This document shows positions 17,648 to 26,611 of a stretch of DNA of 64,000 bases, one piece after another; positions within the stretch are counted from its first letter, which is position 1, and every line of letters starts with the position of its first letter. The position numbers and the translations under genes were made by a program. The stretch comes from CAZPZZ01 sp964591245 (lineage in GTDB: Bacteria > Acidobacteriota > Vicinamibacteria > Vicinamibacterales > UBA8438), in NCBI GenBank assembly GCA_964591245.1, contig CAZPZZ010000003.1, positions 18,118 to 82,117 of the forward strand, written 5' to 3'. Below the pieces are notes generated by a model. The model did not search any database. It was not told the origin of the DNA and saw only the letters and a program-made list of their open reading frames with translations.

Positions 17648-17761
17648 GTCATCCTCCCCATTCGCCTGGAACACCTTATTCCCCGCACATGATCACCTGC
17701 AAGACAGACGGTTCCAATGCCGCCTCCTTCCCCACCGGGATCAACGGAGGGCCCTCGCGCA

Positions 17762-20700
17762 TCAGAGCCGAAACAGGTACGAGATCTTCGTGAAAAACGC
17801 CCGGTTTGTTCGCAAGAGGTCCGTGGTGAGAAAGCGCGAATTCCTCATGTACGCAGGATCACCGCCGCTGTCCAGTAACAAATCACCCTGTTGATACCGA
17901 TCGTCATAGCCAACGAAAAACACGGTCCCGGCGTTCACGCGGTAGGTAAACAATACATTCGTGCCGAACGTTCCGCGGAAGGTGTTGTAATCCAGGATAT
18001 TGCGGAGCAACAGACGGTCAGTAAATTGATACGTCGTGAGAGCGCGCAAGATCTTCACATCGAAGACTTCCGTCTCATCCAGGGGATCAATGAGATTACT
18101 GGTGTTGATGTTGATCCGTGACTGCAACCGCGTAAAGGGCCGCACCGTCATGAAAATTCCGCCGCTTCCCCCTCGGCCAAGAAAGGGTGCGGCACCGTAA
18201 TTGACCTCGTCGCCATACCCGTAATAGCCACCGAACGACACCTGCTGCAACGTGTTGATAAACAAATTCGTCGAGTATCGTCGCTTGTGGAAATCGACAC
18301 CGGAAAAACGCTCCATGTCCTGGTTCGCGCCCACGCTGAACCTGACATTCTTGGCAAACGTGAAGTTCACGCCACTCTGGACCATCTCATCCACAAGGAA
18401 ATCACCGAAGTCCCAGTTACGCGTGTAGCTCGCCGTGGGCCCCCAGTTGATCAACCACCCTTCGGGCCACCAGCGATAACCAACATTACTCGTGATCGAA
18501 CGGATATTCCGCCGTCGCACAAAGCCCACGGCCGTATCAAACTCCGGCGCAATCGTGTACCCGGCCACGAAGTAATTCAAATTGCGGCCCTGACTCGACA
18601 ACCCGACATCGAACATGTTGCCAGACGTGTCGACAACATTACTTGAGGGTTGAACCACGCCATCTGACGCCTCGAGCCTCTCAGCATCCCGGTTCTGGGT
18701 TGTGATGGCACGAAAACTCATGGAGGTCGTGTCGCTGAGACGGAACTGGCCATCGACACCCGCCAGTCGGCTGTAGTCGTCGAGAAATTCTCGATCGGTG
18801 ACGATGGCACCGATATGCGATTCCGAATACAGGTCGTAGCGAACCCGCCCGATCAGCACATTGGCCGATTTGCCGTAGGCCGGATCGGAACTGTTGTCCA
18901 AGTTACCCGGGGCCTCGTCGTTCGCCACGAGCATGCCCAGTGTCGTGTTCCCGATCTTGCCGGTGACTTTTCCACCGTAGCGGGGGTCAACAATGGTGCG
19001 CGTGTGCACGAAGTTCACGGGCCCTGGCAAATTGAAAATTTCCTGCCCTTCGAGGAAGAAGGGCCGCAACTCAGGGAAGAAGAGCGGAAAGCGCTGATTG
19101 ACCGAAATCTGCGGTCGGTCCGACTCAATCTGGGAAAAATCCGGATTGAATGTCGCGTCTAACGTTAGATTGGACGTCAGCCCGTACTTGACGTTCATCC
19201 CACCTTCCGGTTGAGCCTCGGAGGGAAAGCCCGCACTCGTGCGGTCAAGCGATCCCACTTGCACCGCGGTCACGGTCGGCAAAATTTCGAGATTACGACT
19301 CGTCGACAACCTGCTCAGCCCGTCAAGGACGCCCATCTGCCGCAACAATCCGGATACATCTCGGGACATCGGTGACCAAACGTCGTATTCGTCCTTTCCG
19401 CGAATACGCCGCGCGATCTGAAACCCCCAACGATGTGCCCGATTCCCAACCGACGGATACCGCAAACTCTTGAACGGAATGGCCATCTCGGCCGTCCATC
19501 CATCTTCGACTACCGTGCCACCTGACTCGAATAGGGCATCCCACGACTGGTCACCCCAACGCACTCCCGTAAAGGAACTGGGCCCACCACCCGAGAACCC
19601 TCCACGGCGCCCACGGCTGCTCCCCCCACCACCACTCCGTGGCTCAAGAAGCGAATCGTTTTGCACCCCATAGCCGTTGAGGGAAAAGACGTAGGCACGT
19701 TTTTGATCCAGAAACGTATCGAAATAAACCGAGATGTAGTCGTCGCTGAACGTCGCCCGGTCACGGTCGACCCGGCTGGCCCGCATCATGCTCATATCTG
19801 CGTAGTGCGCATACATCCCCACGTAGAGATGTGTGTCGTCATACGCAAGATAGACTTCAGTCTCCTCCGTTGCGGGCGCCCCATCGAGTGGACTTTGTTG
19901 CACGAACTCGGTGATCCGGACCGCATTCTGCCAAACGGCATCGTCGAGATTTCCATCAATGTTCGGCGTCTGATCGGTTCGCACAACCGACACGTTGGGA
20001 CGCCCCGGCAGCAACCCGGTCGCTNNNNNNNNNNNNNNNNNNNNNNNNNNNNNNNNNNNNNNNNNNNNNNNNNNNNNNNNNNNNNNNNNNNNNNNNNNNN
20101 NNNNNNNNNNNNNNNNNNNNNNNNGGGCGATGTCTCAACATCGGGTCCATTCGCCCCAGCGCCGCCCCTCTCGAAAGAACCGAATCCGCCCTCACCTGAC
20201 GATATCGGTGGCCAAGCACCGGCGTGAGAACGCATCGCACGCGCCGGTCGGGGCACTTTCTCAGCATCAACCAATTCTCGAGCAATGCGATCCTGCAGCT
20301 CAAAAATCTCCTCGAACGGGCCATCGATTTTCACCGCCCGAACGGCCTCTCCGGTGCGTGTCTCAAGTAGACGCGCCGTAATCCGCAGTTGCCCCCCTAG
20401 ACGCTGATAGCCGCCGGTGATCACCCATTGCGTGTCCAACTCACGCCCGATCGCCAACGCCTGGAACTCGTCACGCACCAGCCCGTCGTATCCCGCCTTC
20501 AGCACATCCTGGACACGGTCTCCCGATACAACCTCAAACCCGCCACGTGCCGCGAGATCAACCGCCACGCTCTCGGCAATGCCGTAACCCATCCATGCAT
20601 CTGCCGCATCCTGCGAGACATTCGCGAACGGTGTCACCGCAACCGCGTCCAACTGAGCGGCCTCTACCTCAGCTGAAGCCACTGGCGCAGCCGGCTGGGC

Positions 20701-20772
20701 CAGCACCGACACTGCGACACCGAACACGGCCCCAACCTGGCAGAAGATGGCAAAAAAAGGACGTCTGGTCAT
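17762..20772 (-). CDS. TolB-like / CBM9-like / DUF5916 outer-membrane barrel protein (paralogue 3), interrupted by assembly gap
   Basis: The N-terminal part (20772 down to the gap) has a signal peptide (F-F-A-I-F-C-Q-V-G-A-V-F-G-V-A-V-S-V-L-A) and a TolB-like domain (A-V-T-P-F-A-N-V-S-Q-D, G-Y-G-I-A-E-S, W-V-I-T-G-G-Y-Q-R, I-F-E-L-Q-D-R). After the gap come the CBM9-like domain (P-N-I-D-G-N-L-D-D), a glycine/arginine/serine-rich insert, and a DUF5916 barrel ending S-Y-L-F-R-L. The gap falls in the linker that joins the first two domains in the other paralogues. The two halves are out of register across 100 N, so the true missing length must differ from 100 (the frame needs a length giving remainder 2 when divided by 3). 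I take it as one gene. Protein sequence is close to paralogue 2. Confidence 0.8.
20025..20124. other. Assembly gap (100 N) with real missing sequence
   Basis: Unlike the other three gaps, the flanks share no overlap, so sequence is truly missing. It lies in the low-complexity linker of barrel paralogue 3, which may be why assembly failed. Confidence 0.9.
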
Positions 20773-20847
20773 TGAGGATGTCGTTTTGTCCAGGGGGAAG
20801 CGCAGACGCCGCCCCTAAGCATTGGACGCTCAAGAGCGTAAATTCGT

Positions 20848-21975
20848 TTACACTCCCGCACGCCAACCTTTGGACACGGGTTGGATACTCCCGTAGACCG
20901 CCGTCGGAGAAATCACCCGCTCAACGATTTCCTGCGCCATGGCCGTACCGCTCAAGGGAGCGCCAGCCCCGTCGACAACCAGGTCCGCCGTGCGGTGTCC
21001 CGCAGCCAGTGCAGTGCCGATCGCCTGCTCTATCGCGTCTGCTCCGTCACCGACACCAAGCCCATGACGCAGGAGCATCGCCGCCGAGGCAATCGCCCCT
21101 ATGGGGTTGGCACTGTCCTGACCCGCCAGACCTGGCGCCGAACCATGTACTGGTTCGAATAACCCACCACGACCACCGATACTCGCCGACGGTAACAGAC
21201 CCAACGAACCAACCACGGCACCGGCCTCATCCGACAGGATGTCGCCAAAGAGATTGCCCGAAAGCACTACATCGAACTGCTTCGGACTGGTCGCGAGCAG
21301 CAGGGCACAGGCATCGACATACTGATGCTCGAGCGTGACCTCTGGATATCCCGCTCCCACCTCGGTCACGACCTCGCGCCAAAGCCGAGACGTCTCGAGT
21401 ACGTTGGCCTTGTCGACCGAGGTTACGAGTCCACGGCGGCCGGCGGCACTCTCGAACGCGATCTTGGCAATGCGTTCAATCTCAGGACGCGTGTAGCGCA
21501 TCGTGTTAAACGCCGACTGCCCGTCCGAGGCCACCCCACGAGGCTCGCCGTAATAGATGCCACCAGTCAGCTCCCGCACGATCAGCAGATCAGCGCCCTC
21601 CACACGATCCGGTTTGAAGGCACCCCCTGCTTCAAGCCCAGGCCAGACCCGGGCCGGTCGCAGATTGGCGAATACTCCGAGGGCCTGCCGAAGCTGAAGG
21701 AGCGCGGTCTCTGGTCGTTCCTCGCTGGAACCAGTATCAAACGCGGGATCGCCGACGGCGCCCATCAGCACAGCATCCGCGGCCAGACACGCCTCACGCG
21801 TCTCGTCGGGCAGCGACGGTTGCCCGGTCCGCAGTGCGGCGCCGCCGATCAAATGGGACGTGATGGTGAATGTGTGACCGAATTGATCCGCAATAGTCCG
21901 TAGCACGCGTTCAGCGGCTGCGGTCACCTCGGGACCAATTCCATCACCAGGCAGTAGAGCAATACGTGCTTCCAT
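20848..21975 (-). CDS. leuB: 3-isopropylmalate dehydrogenase
   Basis: This encodes 375 residues, slightly longer than the usual 350-365. It catalyses NAD-dependent oxidative decarboxylation of 3-isopropylmalate, the third step of leucine synthesis, in the cytoplasm. Family motifs are plain: L-P-G-D-G-I-G-P-E-V near the start, R-E-L-T-G-G-I-Y-Y-G-E-P-R-G, the catalytic region V-D-K-A-N-V-L-E-T-S, and N-L-F-G-D-I-L-S-D-E-A with the NAD-binding G-S-A-P-G-L-A-G. It follows leuA by 107 bases on the same strand. LeuC and leuD lie upstream beyond the LysR gene. Confidence 0.95.
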   Translation of the reverse strand: MEARIALLPGDGIGPEVTAAAERVLRTIADQFGHTFTITSHLIGGAALRTGQPSLPDETREACLAADAVLMGAVGDPAFDTGSSEERPETALLQLRQALGVFANLRPARVWPGLEAGGAFKPDRVEGADLLIVRELTGGIYYGEPRGVASDGQSAFNTMRYTRPEIERIAKIAFESAAGRRGLVTSVDKANVLETSRLWREVVTEVGAGYPEVTLEHQYVDACALLLATSPKQFDVVLSGNLFGDILSDEAGAVVGSLGLLPSASIGGRGGLFEPVHGSAPGLAGQDSANPIGAIASAAMLLRHGLGVGDGADAIEQAIGTALAAGHRTADLVVDGAGAPLSGTAMAQEIVERVISPTAVYGSIQPVSKGWRAGV

Positions 21976-22082
21976 GAAGACTCATCGACATCACACCGTG
22001 AACCGACTCCACGGTGAACAGGCATCTGCCATGAACAGCGATGCGTTGGGGGTTGCTCCTGCGAAAAACGCGACCGTCTGGG

Positions 22083-23258
22083 CTACGCCGCCCCTTCTGA
22101 CTGCTCGGCACGCAGGCGCGTGATTATGTTCGTGAGGTCAGTCTCTTCGACAGACTTTTGGCGATCGGCCAGATCAATCATCGCTCTATACACGCGGTCG
22201 AGTTCGAGTCGGCTCAAATCAAAACCGAGCTGCTCGCATCGCTGCTTGACGGCGTGGCGACCCGAATGCTTGCCCAGTACGAGCGTAGACTGGGCTCCAA
22301 CATCAGCCGGGCGCATGATCTCGTAAGTGCGCCGATCCTTGATCACCCCGTCCTGGTGAATACCAGCTTCATGCGCAAACGCATTGCGGCCCACAATCGC
22401 CTTATTGGCCTGCACCGGTTGGTGCGTCAGCTCCGTCAGGAGCTGGCTCACGGGGAAAAGTGCGCTCGTTTCGATACCAGTCGTGTAGGGCATCCGGTCA
22501 CCCCGCACCCGCGTCACCATGACAATCTCTTCGAGGGACGCATTCCCGGCGCGTTCACCGACACCATTGATGGTGCACTCGACCTGCCGGCAACCAGCCC
22601 GGACGGCCGCGAGCGAGTTCGCGACGGCAAGTCCGAGGTCATCATGACAATGCGTGCTGAAGATAGCTTTATCGGCGTTCGAGACACGGCCAATAACGTC
22701 GGCAAAGAACTGTTCAATCTCATCCGGCGTACAGTAGCCAACGGTGTCAGGCAAATTCACCGTGGTCGCCCCCTGCGCAATAGCCTTCTCGACCACCTGG
22801 CACAGAAACTCCATATCGGTACGCGTCGCGTCCTCCGCAGAGAATTCAACGTCGTCGGTCAACTGCCTTGCCAACGCCACGTTATCCGCCACGGCCTGCA
22901 GACACTCTTCACGAGAGATACGCAACTTACGCTCAAGATGCAGATCGGATGTGGCAATGAACGTATGAATCCTTGACCGCTCAGCTGGCTTGATCGACTC
23001 GCCGGCACATTCGATGTCCGCCCGGTTGCAGCGCGCAAGTCCGGCAATCACCGGTCCTTTGATCTCGGCCGCAATCAATCGGACGGCTTCCGCATCGTCT
23101 GCGGATGCTATCGGGAAGCCAGCTTCGAGCACATCAACCCCCAACGTCTGGAGCTCGCGCGCAAGGCGAAGCTTCTCGGGGGTATTCATCGAGAAGCCAG
23201 GAGCTTGCTCACCGTCCCGGAGGGTAGTGTCGAAGATGATCAATTTTTCGTGCGCCAC
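22083..23258 (-). CDS. leuA: 2-isopropylmalate synthase, short form lacking the C-terminal regulatory domain
   Basis: This encodes 391 residues from a GTG at 23258, preferred because GAGGAG lies seven bases upstream and the product then begins M-A-H-E-K-L-I-I-F-D-T-T-L-R-D-G; the frame is open to 23294. It condenses acetyl-CoA with 2-oxoisovalerate, the committed step of leucine synthesis. Catalytic and metal-binding motifs are present: D-T-T-L-R-D-G-E-Q-A-P, T-H-C-H-D-D-L-G-L-A, G-V-G-E-R-A-G-N, H-E-A-G-I-H-Q-D-G and L-G-K-H-S-G-R-H-A. The protein stops about 120 residues before the end of a standard LeuA of about 510, so the leucine-binding allosteric domain is absent. Homocitrate or citramalate synthase activity is a less likely alternative given the leu neighbours. 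Confidence 0.9.
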   Translation of the reverse strand: MAHEKLIIFDTTLRDGEQAPGFSMNTPEKLRLARELQTLGVDVLEAGFPIASADDAEAVRLIAAEIKGPVIAGLARCNRADIECAGESIKPAERSRIHTFIATSDLHLERKLRISREECLQAVADNVALARQLTDDVEFSAEDATRTDMEFLCQVVEKAIAQGATTVNLPDTVGYCTPDEIEQFFADVIGRVSNADKAIFSTHCHDDLGLAVANSLAAVRAGCRQVECTINGVGERAGNASLEEIVMVTRVRGDRMPYTTGIETSALFPVSQLLTELTHQPVQANKAIVGRNAFAHEAGIHQDGVIKDRRTYEIMRPADVGAQSTLVLGKHSGRHAVKQRCEQLGFDLSRLELDRVYRAMIDLADRQKSVEETDLTNIITRLRAEQSEGAA

Positions 23259-23390
23259 GGTCTCACTCCTCAGCATGGGTCTTCCACGCCCCAAATTCCT
23301 TCCCCCCTATTGTCCCCGCGCATGGACATATAAAGTCAAGGTTATAATCATTACAACTTAATAAATTTATATTATGATCCATGGCACCCC
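23259..23390. promoter_or_regulatory. AT-rich divergent control region of leuA and the LysR gene
   Basis: Between the divergent starts of leuA and the LysR-type regulator the sequence turns sharply AT-rich (about 23335-23382) in otherwise GC-rich DNA. It holds a perfect palindrome ATAAATTTAT and several TATAAT/TATTAT-like hexamers. LysR regulators commonly bind T-N11-A sites in just such a divergent spacer, so this is the likely operator and promoter pair. The exact site is inference. Confidence 0.6.
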
Positions 23391-24278
23391 ATGGAGATAG
23401 GTGAACTTCAGGTATTCCAAGCAGTTGCCGGCGAACGAAGCTTTTCTCGCGCCGCGACCAGGTTGCACCGTACTCAGCCAGCGGTCAGCCAGGCCATTCG
23501 ACGCCTTGAGGAGGAACTAGGCGAACGGCTCTTCGACCGTTCCTCCAAGGGGGGGCGGCTCACCGAAGCGGGTTCAATTCTGCTCGACTACGCTGAGCGG
23601 CTAAGCCGACTGAAAGATGAGGCGGTCGGCGCAGTACGCGAGCTACAGGAACTACGACGGGGGCGGGTGGTGATCGGGGTCAATGAAGCCGCGGTGCACG
23701 TGCTACTCCCAATCGTCGTGCAGTTTCGTGAAGCCCATCCTCAAGCACAAGTGGAGATGCGTCGAGTGCACTCGCGACAGATTCCCGTCGAGGTACTCAA
23801 TCGCAGTCTCGACTTCGGATTCGTGACGTTCCCACCTGCCGAGCGGGGACTGCGCTCGGTGCTCCTTGGCGTCGACGAACTGGTCATGCTGACCCATCCG
23901 CAACACCCACTAGCCCGCCGGCGACAAATCACGATGGAGGAATTCGGCAGGCAGACAGTTATCGCCCACAACGACTACTCGCCACGACGCGAGCGAGTGT
24001 TGCGGCTTTTCGAAGAAAAACACGCACCAATCAATATTCAGATCTCGTTAGCGAGCCTCGATGGAATCAAGCGGGCGGTCGAGATGGGACTCGGTGTGGC
24101 ACTGCTCCCTCGGCGGTGTGCACTCTCTGAAATCGCGCGCAAGCAACTGGCGGCCGTTCGCGTTCCGCAGCTTCGCATGCCCCGTGACCTCAGACTGGTC
24201 TACCGCCGCACCGGGGAATCCTCGCACGCGGCCGAAGCGTTTCTGGATGCCGCCAAGGCGTACGCTGACGATGAATGA
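23391..24278 (+). CDS. LysR-family transcriptional regulator, probably of the leucine genes
   Basis: This encodes 295 residues, the usual LysR length. Residues 1-62 form the winged helix-turn-helix (F-S-R-A-A-T-R-L-H-R-T-Q-P-A-V-S-Q-A-I-R-R-L-E-E-E-L-G). The rest is the periplasmic-binding-like effector domain, with R-R-G-R-V-V-I-G-V at its start. The gene sits between leuD and leuA on the opposite strand, divergent from leuA with a 132-base AT-rich spacer and convergent with leuD. That position argues for control of leuA-leuB, and perhaps leuC-leuD, in response to a pathway intermediate such as 2-isopropylmalate, as in known LysR-type leu regulators. Effector identity is inference. Confidence 0.85.
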   Translation: MEIGELQVFQAVAGERSFSRAATRLHRTQPAVSQAIRRLEEELGERLFDRSSKGGRLTEAGSILLDYAERLSRLKDEAVGAVRELQELRRGRVVIGVNEAAVHVLLPIVVQFREAHPQAQVEMRRVHSRQIPVEVLNRSLDFGFVTFPPAERGLRSVLLGVDELVMLTHPQHPLARRRQITMEEFGRQTVIAHNDYSPRRERVLRLFEEKHAPINIQISLASLDGIKRAVEMGLGVALLPRRCALSEIARKQLAAVRVPQLRMPRDLRLVYRRTGESSHAAEAFLDAAKAYADDE

Positions 24279-24407
24279 TGCGCACGTTCGAATAAGCACC
24301 CTGCGGTCGCCCTAACCTGCAAGGCCACTCGTTGCCTCATCATGTTGCGAGTAACCATCCCCGGGAACGGAAGAGCAGACGAGTTTATCGAGCAGGCAAA
24401 GGATGCT

Positions 24408-25001
24408 TCACGAAAACCCTCGGATGTAGGGCACTCTGGATGCAACTCCGCGCACGACATCGAAGTCGTCGAGGAGCAGACCGGTCGCATCCCATGCCCC
24501 CGTCAACAGCGCGCCCCGGGCAGAGTCATCCACACGAACCTCGATGCGCGCACCCACCCCTTCCAGCACCAGATCCGACAACGACAACATTAGTTTCGTC
24601 GACGGGCTCTTCTCCGCCAGTTCCATCAGCCGTTCCATGTCCGGGGCCGATGCGGTGGCACAAACAAGTCCAATGGCAAGCGAATTACCCCGAAAGATCT
24701 CGGAAAACGACTCGCCGACACACGCTTCGATACCCCAACGCTTGAGCGCCTGGGGGGCATGCTCACGAGACGAACCAGAACCAAAATTTTCATTCGCGAG
24801 CAAGATACGTGCGCCAGCGTACGCTGCATTCGAAAAGGGGTGCCCCGGGTCGGCTGCCCGATCATCCTCGAAGACATGGTCACCCAATCCATCAAACGTG
24901 ATCGCCTTCAGGAAACGGGCAGGAATGATCCTGTCTGTATCGATGTTGTCCCCTCGGACGGGGATGGCTGAACCTTCAATACGATCGATCTGACTTGACA
25001 C
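24408..25001 (-). CDS. leuD: 3-isopropylmalate dehydratase small subunit
   Basis: This encodes 197 residues, the standard LeuD length. With LeuC it forms isopropylmalate isomerase, converting 2- to 3-isopropylmalate. Typical motifs are G-D-N-I-D-T-D-R-I-I-P-A-R-F-L near the start and N-F-G-S-G-S-S-R-E-H-A-P, the swivel-domain substrate loop. It follows leuC by 47 bases on the same strand and converges with the LysR gene 129 bases away. Confidence 0.95.
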   Translation of the reverse strand: MSSQIDRIEGSAIPVRGDNIDTDRIIPARFLKAITFDGLGDHVFEDDRAADPGHPFSNAAYAGARILLANENFGSGSSREHAPQALKRWGIEACVGESFSEIFRGNSLAIGLVCATASAPDMERLMELAEKSPSTKLMLSLSDLVLEGVGARIEVRVDDSARGALLTGAWDATGLLLDDFDVVRGVASRVPYIRGFS

Positions 25002-25048
25002 TATGGTCTCCTCGATTCGCGGCTATGCAGCCTCACTCCTTTAAGCGC

Positions 25049-26446
25049 TCAGAGGTCGGCGCCCCGCACCTCCCGAACGTCGATCACCTCGCCGGCGATC
25101 GCCGCCGCAGCCACCATCGCCGGGCTCATCAAGAGGGTCCGCCCCGTCGGGCTACCCTGACGGCCCTTGAAATTGCGATTCGAGGACGACGCGCAGACCT
25201 GCCGATCTTCCAGGCGATCGGGATTCATTGCGAGACACATCGAGCATCCGGCATCACGCCATTCAAAACCAGCCTCTCGAAAGAGCTGATGCAAACCTTC
25301 TCGTTCGGCGGCTGCGCGCACCGCTTGCGATCCGGGCACGATCAATGCCTTGACATGCGACGCCACGCGCTGCCCCTTGGCGATCCTGGCTGCCTCACGA
25401 AGATCTGACAATCTCGAATTTGTACAGGAACCGACGAAGGCGACGTCGATCTTCGTCCCGCGAATAGGCGCACCACCGGTGAAGCCCATGAAAGTCAGTG
25501 CCTCGGCGACTCCGCTCTGACCATTGGCCGACGGAATCCGTTCACTGATCCTCACTGACTGACCAGGGTTGATCCCCCACGTGACCCGTGGTTCGATGTC
25601 GGCAGCGGCGATATCGACGACGTCGTCGTAACTTGCATCGACGTCGGATGCCATCGAGCGCCACCACGCCATCGCCTGGTCAAAGGCCTCACCCTCAGGA
25701 GCAAATGGACGCCCGCGCAAATACTCGAACGTCGTCTGGTCCGGGTTCACATAACCAACCCGTGCGCCACCTTCAATCGACATGTTACAGATGGTCAGTC
25801 GCTCGTCGATACTCATTCGGTCGATGACCGAACCGCCGTACTCGTAGGCATGCCCCACCCCACCCTTCACACCCAATCGATGAATGATCTCAAGCACGAC
25901 ATCCTTGGCCGCCACCCCCTGCGCCAAGTCGCCGTTCACCGAAATGCGACGCACTTTCAGTGGATCGAACGCCAATGACTGTGACGCGAGTACATCGCGA
26001 ACTTGCGAGGTACCGATTCCAAACGCGACAGCACCTAATGCACCATGTGTCGACGTGTGGCTATCGCCACAGGCAATCGTCATGCCCGGCTGCGTCAGGC
26101 CCAGTTCGGGTCCGATGACATGCACGATGCCCTGTCGCTCGCTGTCCAAATTCCAGAAGGGAATTCCGTACTCGGCGCAATTTTTCTCAAGGGCAGAGAG
26201 CATTGCCTCAGCTAGTGGGTCCGCGAACGGCCGCGTCTGCTCAAGAGTCGGAATGATGTGGTCCGTCGTCGCGAAGGTACGCTCCGGAAACGTCACGCCA
26301 ATGTTCCGAGCACGCAGCATGTCGAAGGCCTGAGGAGTCGTCACCTCGTGTATGAGATGCAAGCCGATGAACAGCTGCGTCTGCCCCGTAGATAACGTCC
26401 TGACGGTGTGAAGATCCCAGACCTTCTTGAGAAGTGTTTTGCCCAT
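25049..26446 (-). CDS. leuC: 3-isopropylmalate dehydratase large subunit
   Basis: This encodes 465 residues beginning M-G-K-T-L-L-K-K-V-W-D, a classic LeuC N-terminus. It is the aconitase-fold, [4Fe-4S]-bearing subunit of isopropylmalate isomerase. The three cluster cysteines are visible: one in S-C-T-N-S-R (about residue 341) and two in C-S-M-C-L-A-M-N (about 401 and 404). Other conserved blocks are C-G-D-S-H-T-S-T-H-G-A and P-D-Q-T-T-F-E-Y. It begins the leucine gene run; leuD follows directly. Confidence 0.97.
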   Translation of the reverse strand: MGKTLLKKVWDLHTVRTLSTGQTQLFIGLHLIHEVTTPQAFDMLRARNIGVTFPERTFATTDHIIPTLEQTRPFADPLAEAMLSALEKNCAEYGIPFWNLDSERQGIVHVIGPELGLTQPGMTIACGDSHTSTHGALGAVAFGIGTSQVRDVLASQSLAFDPLKVRRISVNGDLAQGVAAKDVVLEIIHRLGVKGGVGHAYEYGGSVIDRMSIDERLTICNMSIEGGARVGYVNPDQTTFEYLRGRPFAPEGEAFDQAMAWWRSMASDVDASYDDVVDIAAADIEPRVTWGINPGQSVRISERIPSANGQSGVAEALTFMGFTGGAPIRGTKIDVAFVGSCTNSRLSDLREAARIAKGQRVASHVKALIVPGSQAVRAAAEREGLHQLFREAGFEWRDAGCSMCLAMNPDRLEDRQVCASSSNRNFKGRQGSPTGRTLLMSPAMVAAAAIAGEVIDVREVRGADL

Positions 26447-26611
26447 TTAGATCACTGTACCAAATCGATGGGCCACCCTGCGGGCCATGATCGCGACCAA
26501 TCTTCCTTCGGCACAAAAGCAGGGCGCCCTTCAAGGGGCACGCCGACAACACCAAGGACCGCGATCCTCAAGCGTGCAGCCGCACCACGACGGGTATCTC
26601 CCGCCGATTGT

